A stretch of 53,982 nt of DNA from Bordetella parapertussis (GTDB lineage Bacteria; Pseudomonadota; Gammaproteobacteria; Burkholderiales; SG8-39): positions 1 to 53,982 of the forward strand of contig CAMAXP010000030.1 in NCBI GenBank assembly GCA_945862265.1. The letters are read 5' to 3'. A program made the translations under genes and the position numbers. Below, piece by piece: positions 29,282 to 38,570 of this stretch. The stretch's first letter is position 1; each line of letters begins with the position of its first letter. The notes below the pieces were generated by a model, which had not been told where the DNA came from, searched no databases, and worked only from the letters and a program-made list of their open reading frames with translations.

Positions 29282-30328
29282 ATGTCCCTACAGTTCCCGC
29301 ACGCCGAACCGCCCGCGCCCGGCACGACCATCGAAGTCGCCCCCGGGGTGCGCTGGCTGCGTATGCCGCTGCCCTTCGCCCTGGACCACATCAACCTGTG
29401 GCTGCTCGACGACGAACTGGACGGTGTGCCGGGCTACACCATCATCGACTGCGGGTTGTCGAACGAGGCAACGCGCGAGTCGTGGGAAAAGATTTTTGCC
29501 GCCCATGTCGGCGACAAACCCGTGCACCGACTGATCGTCACGCATTACCACCCGGACCATGCGGGCAATGCCGGCTGGCTGGTCGAGCGCTTCGGCTGCG
29601 AGATGTGGATGACGCAAGGCGAATACCTCACCGCCCATGTGGCGATGGACGGCAATGCCGGTTACGCGCCCGAGGCCGCCGTGGCGCTCTACAAGGCCAA
29701 CGGCCTGGACAGCTCGCACGACGCGGAACTCGCCAAGCGCGGGCATTTCTACCGCAAGGTCGTGGGCCCGCTGCCGGTCGGCTACCGGAGGTACTTCGAT
29801 GCGGACAGCCTGGTGATAGGCGGGCGTGCCTGGGAGGTGATTGTCGGGCACGGGCACTCGCCGGAGCACGCATCGCTGTACTGCGGCGACCTGGGGGTGT
29901 GCATTTCGGGCGACATGCTGCTGCCCAAGATTTCCACCAACGTCAGCGTCTGGCCCATCGACCCCGAAGGCAACCCGCTTGCCTGGTTCCTCGACTCCAT
30001 CCGCGCCTACCTCGAGCTGCCGGAAGAAGCACTGATCCTGCCTTCGCACGGGTTGCCCTTCCGCGGGGCGCATGAGCGCGTCGCCGCCCTCGAGCAGCAT
30101 CACGCCGAGCGCCTTGCAGATCTCGAGAAGGCGCTTGCCGAGTCGTCCGCGCCGCTTACGGCCTACGACGTGCTGGGCACCCTGTTCCGCAGGAAGCTCG
30201 ATACCCACCAGACGACCTTTGCCATGGGCGAAGCCATTGCGCACCTGCACTACCTGCGTTTTGCCGGGCTTGTGAAGCGCTCGGTTGGCGCGGACGGCGT
30301 CGTCCGCTATGCGCCCCTTGCCCGGTAA
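29282..30328 (+). CDS. MBL-fold metallo-hydrolase (beta-lactamase-like)
   Basis: A 348-residue metallo-beta-lactamase-fold protein. The metal site VTHYHPDHAGN gives HxHxDH; GHGHSPEHASLYCGD and ISGDMLLPKIS add the later His and Asp. A C-terminal winged-helix-like segment (AYDVLGTLFRRKLDTHQTTFAMGEAIAHLHYL) resembles the BLACT/LACTB2 type, whose members hydrolyse small thioesters, lactones or RNA. It is divergent from liuR across a 129-bp gap, a common neighbour arrangement, and could act on acyl thioesters, though this is inference. Confidence 0.85.
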   Translation: MSLQFPHAEPPAPGTTIEVAPGVRWLRMPLPFALDHINLWLLDDELDGVPGYTIIDCGLSNEATRESWEKIFAAHVGDKPVHRLIVTHYHPDHAGNAGWLVERFGCEMWMTQGEYLTAHVAMDGNAGYAPEAAVALYKANGLDSSHDAELAKRGHFYRKVVGPLPVGYRRYFDADSLVIGGRAWEVIVGHGHSPEHASLYCGDLGVCISGDMLLPKISTNVSVWPIDPEGNPLAWFLDSIRAYLELPEEALILPSHGLPFRGAHERVAALEQHHAERLADLEKALAESSAPLTAYDVLGTLFRRKLDTHQTTFAMGEAIAHLHYLRFAGLVKRSVGADGVVRYAPLAR

Positions 30329-30365
30329 GCAACTGACATAAGTTGTAGTGCACGGAGGAGGCACG

Positions 30366-30506
30366 ATGGACGCCAAGCCACCCATGGACGCGGCCGAGAC
30401 CGCCCGCGTCTACGCCGGCGTCGCGGAGCGTGCCGGCGACGGCCTCAAGGTGATTGGCGAGGCGCCTGGGTCCTACGCGATGCTGCGTCTGAACTCGCGC
30501 AAGTAG
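30366..30506 (+). pseudogene. Short ORF (46 codons) with a strong ribosome site, probably a truncated gene remnant
   Basis: The ATG at 30366 is preceded by GGAGGAG at good spacing. The product is MDAAETARVYAGVAERAGDG-like over its first 30 residues, recalling the N-termini of PHA-synthase or phasin-type proteins (weak, by memory). After about codon 33 the frame enters sequence antisense to the 3' end of the BtuF-like gene and stops. This suggests a gene start kept after a deletion whose right junction lies near 30470. It could instead be a real small protein. Confidence 0.4.
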
Positions 30507-31270
30507 GCCAGGCCCGCGATGGCGCGGCTGCCGTACCAGGAGGTCATCTCGCCGTCGACCAGCCGGATTGTCTTGCCTTTGAATGCAGGCAAGACAGCAA
30601 TTTCCGCAACGTGCTTTTCGCGGAACATGTAGGGCTCGGACGAAAGCAGCACGACCTCTACCTCACGGACCCAGGGTTCGGAGAGCGAAACCTCCGGGTA
30701 GCGCGCCGAGGCATCTGCCGGCAGGGTCTCCAGTCCCGCCAGGGCGAGTGTCCTGGAGAGGTAGGTATCCCGCGCCACCGTCATCCAGGGATCCTTCCAG
30801 ATCAGGTACAGCGCCTTGCGTTTTTCGGGCGCCTCGCCCGCCAGGTCGTCGTGCGCATCGAGATATCGACTGCACAGCGCCTCGGCCTCTGCTGCCCGCC
30901 CGAAGATCCCGCCGACCAGCCGGTAGAGGTCCAGGTTGTCCAGCGGCGCTTGCGGGTGGGTGATGATCAGGGAGGGGACGAATTCGGCAAGCGCCCGCGC
31001 GGTCGGTTTTTCGTTTTCATCGATGTTCAGGATCACGTGCGTCGGCTGCAGTCCGCGGATCCGCTCGAGGTCCACCGTCTTGGTGCCTCCCACTTTCGGG
31101 ATGCCACGGACGACCTCGCTGGGGTGGATGCAGAAGCCGGTACGGCCGACGAGCTGTGACGCAAGGCCCAGGTCACAGATGAGTTCAGTGATGGAGGGGA
31201 CCAGGCACACGATGCGTGCCGCACCCTGCGCGAGGCCGTGCAGGGTGCCGGCGGCGTCCCGGAGCTCCAT
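30473..31270 (-). CDS. BtuF-like cobalamin-binding (helical-backbone metal receptor) protein without signal peptide
   Basis: A 265-residue member of the BtuF/FepB fold: RIVCLVPSITELICDLGLASQLVGRT at the N-terminus, VGGTKTVDLERIRGLQPTHVIL, KALYLIWKDPWMTVARDTYL and a Leu/Arg-rich end. BtuF normally brings vitamin B12 to BtuCD in the periplasm, but this protein starts MELRDAAGTLHG with no signal peptide, and an in-frame stop eight codons upstream rules out an extension. Signal-less homologues exist and their role is unclear. A cobalamin riboswitch and TonB receptor lie 9 kb away. Confidence 0.8.
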   Translation of the reverse strand: MELRDAAGTLHGLAQGAARIVCLVPSITELICDLGLASQLVGRTGFCIHPSEVVRGIPKVGGTKTVDLERIRGLQPTHVILNIDENEKPTARALAEFVPSLIITHPQAPLDNLDLYRLVGGIFGRAAEAEALCSRYLDAHDDLAGEAPEKRKALYLIWKDPWMTVARDTYLSRTLALAGLETLPADASARYPEVSLSEPWVREVEVVLLSSEPYMFREKHVAEIAVLPAFKGKTIRLVDGEMTSWYGSRAIAGLAYLREFRRSIA

Positions 31271-31321
31271 CGCGCGCCGGCGTTCTTTGGGTCAGGCCGT
31301 GGGATGTGCCCGGCGAGCGCG

Positions 31322-31966
31322 TTACTTCTTGCCCAGGCCCTTGCGGGCGAGGTCGATCATCTGGTCGGTCGTGGCGAGCATGCCGTTCTGCGAGCCACCC
31401 TGCTCTGCGCTGATGGTGTACCTGCCCTGCACGGCCAGCAACGGAACCCCGTCGAGCTGGTAGGCCGCCGACAGCTGCGCAGCGCGCTTGACCTTGGCCT
31501 GGACGCCGAATGACTTGTAGGCGTCGTCGAATTTCGCCCGGTCGATGCCGTTCTTCTTCAGCCACTCGGTCACTGCCGGTTCGCTGGAGAGATTGAGCCG
31601 GTCCCGGTGGATGGCGTCGAAGAACGCCTTGTGCACCTTGTCGAGAACACCGAGAGCCTCGAACGCGTAGAAAAAGCGCGCATCGGTGGCCCAGTTGTCC
31701 GCCAGCACGGCCGGGATGCGGCGGAACTGCACGTCGGCGGGGAGCTTCTTGGTCCAGGGCTCCAGCACCGGCTCCAGGCTGTAGCAGTGCGGGCAGCGGT
31801 ACCAGAAGAACTCGAGGACCTCGACCTTGCCTTTGGCTTCGACAGGCTGGGCAGCCTTCAGTTCGGTGTAGTCGGCGCCGGCCTTGGGTTGGGCCGATAC
31901 GGCCGGGGCGAGGAACGCGGCCGCGGCGGTCAGGGCGGCAAGGGCAAAGATCTTGGTGCGGTTCAT
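31322..31966 (-). CDS. dsbA: Thiol:disulfide interchange protein DsbA
   Basis: Periplasmic oxidase that introduces disulfides into exported proteins. The 214 residues start with a signal peptide (MNRTKIFALAALTAAAAFLA, cleavage near VSA-QPK). The active site is Cys58-Pro-His-Cys61 in WYRCPHCYS and the cis-Pro is in LDGVPLLAV. It follows the SPOR and argS genes, the usual betaproteobacterial order argS - SPOR - dsbA, with 14 bp after the SPOR gene. Confidence 0.95.
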   Translation of the reverse strand: MNRTKIFALAALTAAAAFLAPAVSAQPKAGADYTELKAAQPVEAKGKVEVLEFFWYRCPHCYSLEPVLEPWTKKLPADVQFRRIPAVLADNWATDARFFYAFEALGVLDKVHKAFFDAIHRDRLNLSSEPAVTEWLKKNGIDRAKFDDAYKSFGVQAKVKRAAQLSAAYQLDGVPLLAVQGRYTISAEQGGSQNGMLATTDQMIDLARKGLGKK

Positions 31967-31980
31967 GCTGGCTCCAGGGG

Positions 31981-32589
31981 TCAGTTGGTCTTGGCGGATG
32001 CGGGATCCTTGATTTTGACCAGACTTACATCAATTCCGTTCGTTGCCATGGTCGATCGCATCTTGTTGATTTCGTCGATCTTCGTGTACGGCCCCAGCCT
32101 GACCCGGTACCAGGTGCCCTTGTCGGGCAGGGTGACGGGCTCGACCGCCGCCTCGAACCCGAGGATGGCGAGTTGCGCCTTGCGGTTGTCGGCATCGGCT
32201 GGGTTCTGGAACGAGCCGGCCTGCAGGAAGTAGATGTCCTGCGACTCCTCCGGCTTGGCCTTGGCGGCAGCCTTCAGGTCTTTCTCCGATACCGCCTCCT
32301 CGCTGCCGGGCAGTATCTTGTAGAAGTCGAATTTCGGCTTCTCGGCCGGTGGGGCCTTGCTGCCGGGCATGCCCGCGATCTCGGGGGTCTTGCCGTTGTC
32401 GGCGGGCTTTTCAGCCGCCGGCTTCTTGGTCATGAACGGGATCGGGGTCTTGTTCAGGTAGAACGCGATGCCGAGGGCCGCGCCGAGGCCGATCACCAGG
32501 CCGACGAACATGCCGAGCAGGAACCCGCCGCCCGACTTGCTGCGCGGTGCGCCGAATTTTGCGGTGGACGAGCGGGACGGCTTGGCCAT
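31981..32589 (-). CDS. SPOR-domain membrane protein (FtsN-like)
   Basis: A 202-residue bitopic inner-membrane protein. The basic cytoplasmic N-terminus (MAKPSRSSTAKFGAPRSKSG) is followed by a Gly-rich membrane span, FLLGMFVGLVIGLGAALGIA. A Lys/Pro/Ala-rich linker comes next, then a SPOR domain (about residues 118-195, starting YFLQAGSFQNPADAD). SPOR domains bind denuded septal peptidoglycan. It probably acts in cell division, encoded 6 bp after argS. Confidence 0.88.
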   Translation of the reverse strand: MAKPSRSSTAKFGAPRSKSGGGFLLGMFVGLVIGLGAALGIAFYLNKTPIPFMTKKPAAEKPADNGKTPEIAGMPGSKAPPAEKPKFDFYKILPGSEEAVSEKDLKAAAKAKPEESQDIYFLQAGSFQNPADADNRKAQLAILGFEAAVEPVTLPDKGTWYRVRLGPYTKIDEINKMRSTMATNGIDVSLVKIKDPASAKTN

Positions 32590-32595
32590 GCTTGG

Positions 32596-34329
32596 CTACA
32601 TCCTCTCCGGGGCGCTCACGCCGAGCAGCGCGAGTCCGCTGGCAAGCACCTGGCGGGTCGCGGCGCACAGAGCAAGGCGCGCTTTTGAAAGCGATGCATC
32701 CTCGACCAGGATGCGCTCGGCATTATAGTAGCTGTGGAAATCCGCCGCGAGATCGCGCAGGTAGAACGCCACGGCGTGCGGGGCGAGGTCGCGCGCCGCC
32801 GCCTGGACGATCTCGGGGAATTCCCCCAGCCGCTGCATCAGCACGAGCTCGCGCGGGTTGGCCAGCAACCCGGTGTCGGCGTCTTTTGCGGCCTCCGCGC
32901 CGGCCTGCGTGAATACGCTGCAGACCCGGGCGTGCGCATACTGGATGTAGTACACCGGGTTCTCGTTGGACTGGCTTTTGGCGAGGTCGAGGTCGAAGTC
33001 GAGGTGCTGGTCGGACTTGCGCAGCACGTAGAAGAACCGCGCCGCGTCGTTGCCGACCTCGGTGCGCAGGTCGCGCAGCGTGACGAAATCGCCCGAGCGC
33101 TTGCCCATCGCGACCTTTTCGCCGTTCCGGTAAAGCACCGCGAACTGCACCAGCGACACGACCAGGCGATCGGCGTCGAGACCCAGGGCCGTCAATGCCC
33201 CTTTGACGCGGGGAATGTACCCGTGATGGTCTGCGCCCCAAACGTTGATCATTCGGTCGTAGCCGCGCTCGAACTTGTCCAGGTGGTACGCGATGTCGGA
33301 GGCGAAATAGGTGAGTGCGCCGTTTTCCCGGCGGACCACGCGGTCCTTCTCGTCGCCGAAGGCCGTGGAGCGAAACCAGAGGGCGCCTTCTTTTTCGAGC
33401 AGGTGGCCACGGGCCTCGAGCACTTTCATCGCGCGCTCGATGTCGCCGCTGTCGTGCAGCGACTGCTCCGAGAACCAGCGGTCGTACACCACGCCGAAGG
33501 CGCCGAGGTCGTCGCGCTGGTCGGCGAGCATGGCGTCCAGCGCGAACCGGTGTACTTCGCGCCAGTCGGCGGCGAGCACCGCCTTGGCGTGGTTGATCAG
33601 TGCATCGAGGGCGGCATCGGCATCTTCCGCCGAGGTGGCCTGGGGAAGCGTCGCGGTGTCGCGCTCGAAGCGTTTGCCGTGGGTCTTCGCGAGGTCCGAC
33701 GCGATCGCGCGCACATAGTCGGCGCGATAGCCGTCCTCAGGAAAGGTGACGCTGGCGCCCAGGGACTCCAGGTAGCGCAGCCAGACCGATGCCGCGAGGA
33801 TGTCCATCTGCCGGCCGGCGTCGTTGATGTAAAACTCGCGCTGTACTTCGTCGCCGCAGAAGGCAAGCAGGTTCGACAGGCTCGCGCCATAGGCCGCGCC
33901 CCGACCGTGTCCCACATGCAGAGGGCCGGTGGGATTGGCGGACACGAATTCGACCTGCACCTTCTTGCCTGTGGGCGCTGCCCGACCGAAGGCGAGGCCC
34001 TCGGCCAGCACGCGGGCCACGACGGCCTGCTTGGTCTTCGGCGACAGGCGCAGGTTGATGAATCCCGCGCCGGCGATCTCGACTGCCGAGACATAGCCTT
34101 CGGCAAAGGCGGGTTGTGCGCGCAGGGCCTCGATCAGGCGTTCCGCGAGCTGGCGCGGGTTGGTCTTGAGCTTCTTCGCCAGTTGCATGGCGATGTTGCA
34201 GGCGAGGTCCCCGTGCTCCGCCTGTTTGGGGCGTTCGAGCAGGACCGGAGTGTCGGTAGCATCGGGCGCAACCGAGGCAAGAGCGCCGCGGAACAGCCCT
34301 GCAATGTGGGATTTGATGTCGAACTGCAT
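32596..34329 (-). CDS. argS: Arginyl-tRNA synthetase
   Basis: Charges tRNA-Arg. The 577 residues have the N-terminal additional domain, the HIGH-type motif HVGHGRGAAYG after FVSANPTGPL, KMSK-like VAMGKRSGDFVTL, and the anticodon-binding helices ending DASLSKARLALCAATRQVLASGLALLGV. Its promoter appears in the 61-bp gap to priA: TATAAT lies 11 nt from the ATG and there is no Shine-Dalgarno. It leads an argS-SPOR-dsbA unit. Confidence 0.97.
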   Translation of the reverse strand: MQFDIKSHIAGLFRGALASVAPDATDTPVLLERPKQAEHGDLACNIAMQLAKKLKTNPRQLAERLIEALRAQPAFAEGYVSAVEIAGAGFINLRLSPKTKQAVVARVLAEGLAFGRAAPTGKKVQVEFVSANPTGPLHVGHGRGAAYGASLSNLLAFCGDEVQREFYINDAGRQMDILAASVWLRYLESLGASVTFPEDGYRADYVRAIASDLAKTHGKRFERDTATLPQATSAEDADAALDALINHAKAVLAADWREVHRFALDAMLADQRDDLGAFGVVYDRWFSEQSLHDSGDIERAMKVLEARGHLLEKEGALWFRSTAFGDEKDRVVRRENGALTYFASDIAYHLDKFERGYDRMINVWGADHHGYIPRVKGALTALGLDADRLVVSLVQFAVLYRNGEKVAMGKRSGDFVTLRDLRTEVGNDAARFFYVLRKSDQHLDFDLDLAKSQSNENPVYYIQYAHARVCSVFTQAGAEAAKDADTGLLANPRELVLMQRLGEFPEIVQAAARDLAPHAVAFYLRDLAADFHSYYNAERILVEDASLSKARLALCAATRQVLASGLALLGVSAPERM

Positions 34330-34390
34330 AAGGGGGGCGAATTATACCTGTGGGGGCAATTTTCCCCGGTGCCCCTGGCGTGGCTGTGGG
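34330..34390 (-). promoter_or_regulatory. argS promoter region with priA-end hairpin
   Basis: A perfect -10 TATAAT (minus strand, 34346-34341) is placed so that transcription should start about 5 nt before the argS ATG. The upstream GGGGAAAATTGCCCCC-like hairpin (about 34352-34368) could end priA transcription. No good -35 is visible. Confidence 0.5.
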
Positions 34391-36562
34391 TCAATCGAAG
34401 TCGATCGGGTCCACGTCCAGGTGCCAGCGGACATTGCCTGGCGCATGCTCGAAAAGCGACTCGTTCCACGCCTGCAGGAAACCCTGCATCGCTGGTCGTG
34501 AGCGCGATTGCACCAGCAGTTGAGCGCGCTCCATGTTCGCGCGGCGAGTGATGACGTGCGGTACCGGGTCGTAGAGGGTGACTCCCTCCGGCGCTTCGAC
34601 CAGCTCCGAGGCTTCCTTGAGGAACTTCAAGGCGTCGGCAAGTTTTGCGCTTTCCGCGCGCAGGGCCGCCTCGAAGACGCTGGGTGGGAAGCCGGCAGCT
34701 TCGCGCTCTGCGAGTTGCGAACGGGCGAATCCGGCATAGTCGTGGCGTGCGAGGGCGAGGTAAAGCGGATGGCCTGGGTACTGGGTCTGTACGATGACTT
34801 CGCCCTGCTGTCCGCGTCGTCCCGCGCGCCCGGCGACTTGCATGAGCGTGGCGAAAAGGCGTTCGCCTGCGCGGTAGTCAGTGGAAACCAGTGCGCTGTC
34901 AGCGTTCAGCACACCGACCAGCGTCAGGCCGGGGAAGTCATGGCCCTTGGCGATCATCTGGGTCCCGATGAGGATGTCCGCGCCGCCGTCACGAATGCTT
35001 TCGAGGGTGCTGGTCAGCGATTTGCGCCGCGCTGTGTCGCGATCGATGCGCACGAGGCGTGCGTTGGGGAAGCGCTGGGCCAGCGTTTCTTCCACCCGCT
35101 GCGTCCCACGGCCCTGTGCGTGCAGGTCCACGTTCCCGCACTGGGGACAGGCGCGCGGGATCGGCTCCTCGAGCCCGCAATGGTGGCACCGCAGCCGGCG
35201 GTCGGTCGAGTGCATCACAAGCCGCGCCGTGCAGCGCGTGCACCCTGCGGCCCAGCCACAGGCGGTGCAGGTCAGCACGGGGGCATAGCCGCGACGGTTG
35301 ATGAACACCAGGCTTTGCTCGCCACGGGCCAGTCTCGCTTCGAGCGCGGCGATAAGCGAAGGGGTGAACCCGTGCACCTCGGGCTCCTTGCGCAGATCGA
35401 CGGTGCGTACGAGAGGCATGCGCGCCCCGGGCGAAGCGCGGTCGGGCAGTTCCGCCAGCGTGTATCGGCCAGCGAGCGTATTGGCGTAGGTTTCGAGCGA
35501 AGGTGTGGCCGTTCCCAGCACGATCGGCACACCGGCCTGCCGCGCGCGGAATACGGCTGCGTCCCGCCCGGAGTAACGCAGGCCTTCATGCTGCTTGAAC
35601 GAACTGTCGTGTTCCTCGTCCACGATCATCAATGCGAGGCGTGGCAGCGGGGTAAGCACCGCGAGGCGCGTGCCCAGGACGATGCCAGCCTCGCCGCGCG
35701 CGGCGCGAAGCCACCCGGAGGTACGGGTGGTTTCGTCCAGGCCGCTGTGCAGCAGGCTGATGACCGCTTCCGGAAAAGCGCTGCGAAAGCGTGCTTCGAG
35801 CTGGGGTGTCAGGCCGATTTCAGGCACGAGTACCAGCGCCTGGCGGCCCTGGTGCAAGACTTCGGCGATCAGGTGCAGGTAAATCTCGGTCTTGCCGCTG
35901 CCGGTGACGCCGTGCAGCAGGAACGGGCTGAAGCGGCCGAGGGCGGCTGCAATTGTGCCGAGGACCGCCTCTTGTGTCGGTGTCAGGGGGTGCCCTGCAA
36001 CGAAGCGCACTCCGCCCGGATCCGAACCCGGTTCGATCCATTCCGCGGCCGCCAGCGCACGCAGGGCAGCGCGGGTTGCCGTCCGTTCCTTCGGCTCTTC
36101 GGGCAGGAGCAGGTCCTCTGCAACGACATCGCGCGACGCGATCCTCTCCAACAGGTCACGTTTGCGCCCCGGCTTCAGTGGGGGCGATTCAGGGGGGCAC
36201 ACGGCCGCGCGCCAGAACACGCGATCTTCACGCGGCAGCGGCTTGAGCGAGCGCAGGCGCGGAGGCAACGATGTCATGACCGTTTCGCCGAGCGGCCGCT
36301 GGTAGTAGCTCGAGAGGAATCGCATCAGGGCTAACCAGTCCCCGGGCAGGGTGGGTGCGTCCTCGAGCACGCGCTCGACCGGCTTGATCTTCGCGGGATC
36401 GATATCGGTGGTGTCAGGGTTTTCAACCACGAGGCCTACCAGCCGACGCGTACCGAATGGCACCACTACCCGTACGCCGGGCGGTGCCGAGCCGTCCTCG
36501 CTGAGCGTGTAATCGAACAGTCGCGGCAATGGGACGTCCAGCGCCACCCTGACGATTTTCAT
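34391..36562 (-). CDS. priA: Primosomal protein N' (replication restart helicase PriA)
   Basis: A 3'-5' DNA helicase that reloads the replisome at stalled forks. The 723 residues start with the DNA-binding domain (MKIVRVALDVPLPRLFDYTL). Walker A LLHGVTGSGKTEIYLHLI and the DEEH box in MIVDEEHDSSFKQHEGLRYS follow. Two zinc sites are visible in CTACGWAAGCTRC and RCHHCGLEEPIPRACPQCG. Helicase motif QMIAKGHDFPGLTLVG, DYRAGERLFATLMQVAGRAGR completes the core. AGGGAG lies just before the ATG. Confidence 0.96.
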   Translation of the reverse strand: MKIVRVALDVPLPRLFDYTLSEDGSAPPGVRVVVPFGTRRLVGLVVENPDTTDIDPAKIKPVERVLEDAPTLPGDWLALMRFLSSYYQRPLGETVMTSLPPRLRSLKPLPREDRVFWRAAVCPPESPPLKPGRKRDLLERIASRDVVAEDLLLPEEPKERTATRAALRALAAAEWIEPGSDPGGVRFVAGHPLTPTQEAVLGTIAAALGRFSPFLLHGVTGSGKTEIYLHLIAEVLHQGRQALVLVPEIGLTPQLEARFRSAFPEAVISLLHSGLDETTRTSGWLRAARGEAGIVLGTRLAVLTPLPRLALMIVDEEHDSSFKQHEGLRYSGRDAAVFRARQAGVPIVLGTATPSLETYANTLAGRYTLAELPDRASPGARMPLVRTVDLRKEPEVHGFTPSLIAALEARLARGEQSLVFINRRGYAPVLTCTACGWAAGCTRCTARLVMHSTDRRLRCHHCGLEEPIPRACPQCGNVDLHAQGRGTQRVEETLAQRFPNARLVRIDRDTARRKSLTSTLESIRDGGADILIGTQMIAKGHDFPGLTLVGVLNADSALVSTDYRAGERLFATLMQVAGRAGRRGQQGEVIVQTQYPGHPLYLALARHDYAGFARSQLAEREAAGFPPSVFEAALRAESAKLADALKFLKEASELVEAPEGVTLYDPVPHVITRRANMERAQLLVQSRSRPAMQGFLQAWNESLFEHAPGNVRWHLDVDPIDFD

Positions 36563-36938
36563 GCTCCCTCTGTAGCCGTTTTTTGAGGTATCAATTTTTG
36601 TCTTTTGGCCAACGAGTTACCAGTATCATTTGATTCGAAGCCTTTTGAATTGACGCGTAAGCATTCACGCGAAAGGCCTATTTTTTCCGGCCGCTGTTTC
36701 TTGTGGATAAGTTTGTGGGTAACGCCGTCACTGGATCGCAACTTTGGCAGGCTGTGCGACAAGTACCTGACGAGCTTGTCAAGTGCTGAGTTTTTTCTTC
36801 AGTATTTACAGTGACTTGCGGTTTCCTCCCTAGGGAGGTGGCAGGAAAGCCTGAATTCACGGGCAGGCGCGGGTGTTTGTGTATAAGTCAAGCCCTGCAC
36901 GCCAAAATGTTGCTTGTCCGGCGCCGGCGTCCCGGCCC
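36563..36938. promoter_or_regulatory. 376-bp AT-rich intergenic region between priA and hemE with three DnaA-box-like 9-mers
   Basis: This is much AT-richer than its surroundings, with T-runs at 36579-36603 and 36787-36793. TGTGGATAA (36702-36710) is the complement of the consensus DnaA box. TGTGGGTAA (36714-36722) differs by one base. TGTGTATAA (36878-36886) again fits TTATNCACA. All three point the same way. Short ORFs on both strands here have no recognisable protein character. It may contain the priA promoter and possibly a DnaA-regulated or origin-like site. Confidence 0.5.
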
Positions 36939-38012
36939 TCAGCGAGGCCCAGCAGCGCGGAGTTTCATGCTGTAAGTGTGTACTTCATCCACCAGGGCGG
37001 CGACGCTTTCCGGGGGGGTGAACTGCGATATCCCATGCCCGAGGTTGAAGATGTGGCCGGCTCCGGTGCCGAACGCGTCCAGCACGCGGCGAGCTTCGCT
37101 GCGGACGCGCTCCGGCGGTGCGAACAGTACGGCCGGGTCGAGGTTGCCCTGCAGCGCCACCCGTGTACCGACCCGCGCGCGTGCCGCCTGCAGATTCGTG
37201 CTCCAGTCGACGCCCAACGCGTCGCACCCGGTGTCGGCCATGGCCTCGAGCCACTGTCCGCCGCCCTTGGTGAACAGGATGGAGGGCACACGCCGGCCTT
37301 CATGTTCCTTGGTGAGGCCCGCAATGACCTTGCGCGAGTAGGCGAGCGAAAACTCCTCGTATCCAGCGCTGGTGAGGTTGCCACCCCACGTGTCAAAAAC
37401 CATCACTGCCTGCGCGCCCGCCTCAATCTGTGCGTTGAGGTAGGCCGTGACCGCACGCGCATTCACGTCGAGGATGTGGTGCAGCAGATCCGGGCGAGCG
37501 TAGAGCATCGACTTCAGGTTGCGGTAGTCGTCGCTGCCGCCGCCTTCGACCATGTAGCAGGCGAGCGTATAAGGGCTGCCCGAGAACCCGATGAGCGGGA
37601 CGCGGCCGGCGAGGGCCTTGCGGATCTCACGCACGGCATCCGTGACGTAGCGCAGTTCCCCGCCCGGATCCGGCACCTGCAACGCGCGGATCGTGGCTTC
37701 GTCGCGCAGCGGGCGCTCGAATTTCGGCCCCTCGCCTTCGGCGAAGTACAGCCCGAGGCCCATCGCGTCGGGGACGGTCAGGATGTCGGAAAAGAGGATC
37801 GCGGCATCGAGGGGAAAGCGATCGAGGGGCTGCAGCGTCACTTCGGTCGCATACGCCGGGTTCTTGGCGAGCGCGAGGAAGCTGCCCGCCTTCTTGCGGG
37901 TTGCGTTGTATTCGGGCAGGTAGCGGCCCGCCTGGCGCATCAGCCAGATCGGCGTGTGCTTGGTTTCTTCGCGCGCGAGGGCCCGGAGGAAGGTGTCGTT
38001 GGTCAGTTGCAT
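36939..38012 (-). CDS. hemE: Uroporphyrinogen decarboxylase
   Basis: Decarboxylates uroporphyrinogen III to coproporphyrinogen III in heme synthesis. The 357 residues start [35 protein letters not shown], containing the family signature and the catalytic-site Arg residues. [14 protein letters not shown] with the key Asp, [16 protein letters not shown] and [14 protein letters not shown] near the end follow. The ATG at 38012 is the family start; a longer frame to 38057 overlaps the preceding gene. It is 8 bp after the EVE-domain gene. Confidence 0.97.
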   Translation of the reverse strand: MQLTNDTFLRALAREETKHTPIWLMRQAGRYLPEYNATRKKAGSFLALAKNPAYATEVTLQPLDRFPLDAAILFSDILTVPDAMGLGLYFAEGEGPKFERPLRDEATIRALQVPDPGGELRYVTDAVREIRKALAGRVPLIGFSGSPYTLACYMVEGGGSDDYRNLKSMLYARPDLLHHILDVNARAVTAYLNAQIEAGAQAVMVFDTWGGNLTSAGYEEFSLAYSRKVIAGLTKEHEGRRVPSILFTKGGGQWLEAMADTGCDALGVDWSTNLQAARARVGTRVALQGNLDPAVLFAPPERVRSEARRVLDAFGTGAGHIFNLGHGISQFTPPESVAALVDEVHTYSMKLRAAGPR

Positions 38013-38020
38013 GCGCGGGC

Positions 38021-38485
<465 letters not shown>

Positions 38486-38528
38486 TAGGAAAGGCGAGGT
38501 TCGGTTGCGGTTCAAGAAATGCCGGAAG

Positions 38529-38557
38529 GAGGGGGAACGATATCATCCCTCCCCCTC
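38529..38557 (-). terminator. Hairpin downstream of 6S RNA
   Basis: GAGGGGGA-type and TCCCCCTC-type arms around an ATC loop form an imperfect 13-bp stem about 14 nt after the 6S RNA 3' end. No clear T-run follows, so it may be a terminator or a processing boundary before the EVE gene. Confidence 0.5.
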
Positions 38558-38570
38558 GCAATGGGGTGCC

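Noticed and set aside
36559..36762. 67-codon minus-strand ORF overlapping the priA start (ATGA)
   Set aside because: The overlap looks like coupling, but the sequence is low in GC, has no protein-like pattern and no ribosome site, and covers DnaA-box-like DNA; treated as non-coding.
36605..36814. 69-codon plus-strand ORF in the priA-hemE gap
   Set aside because: No recognisable features; it also lies in the AT-rich gap and lacks a good ribosome site.
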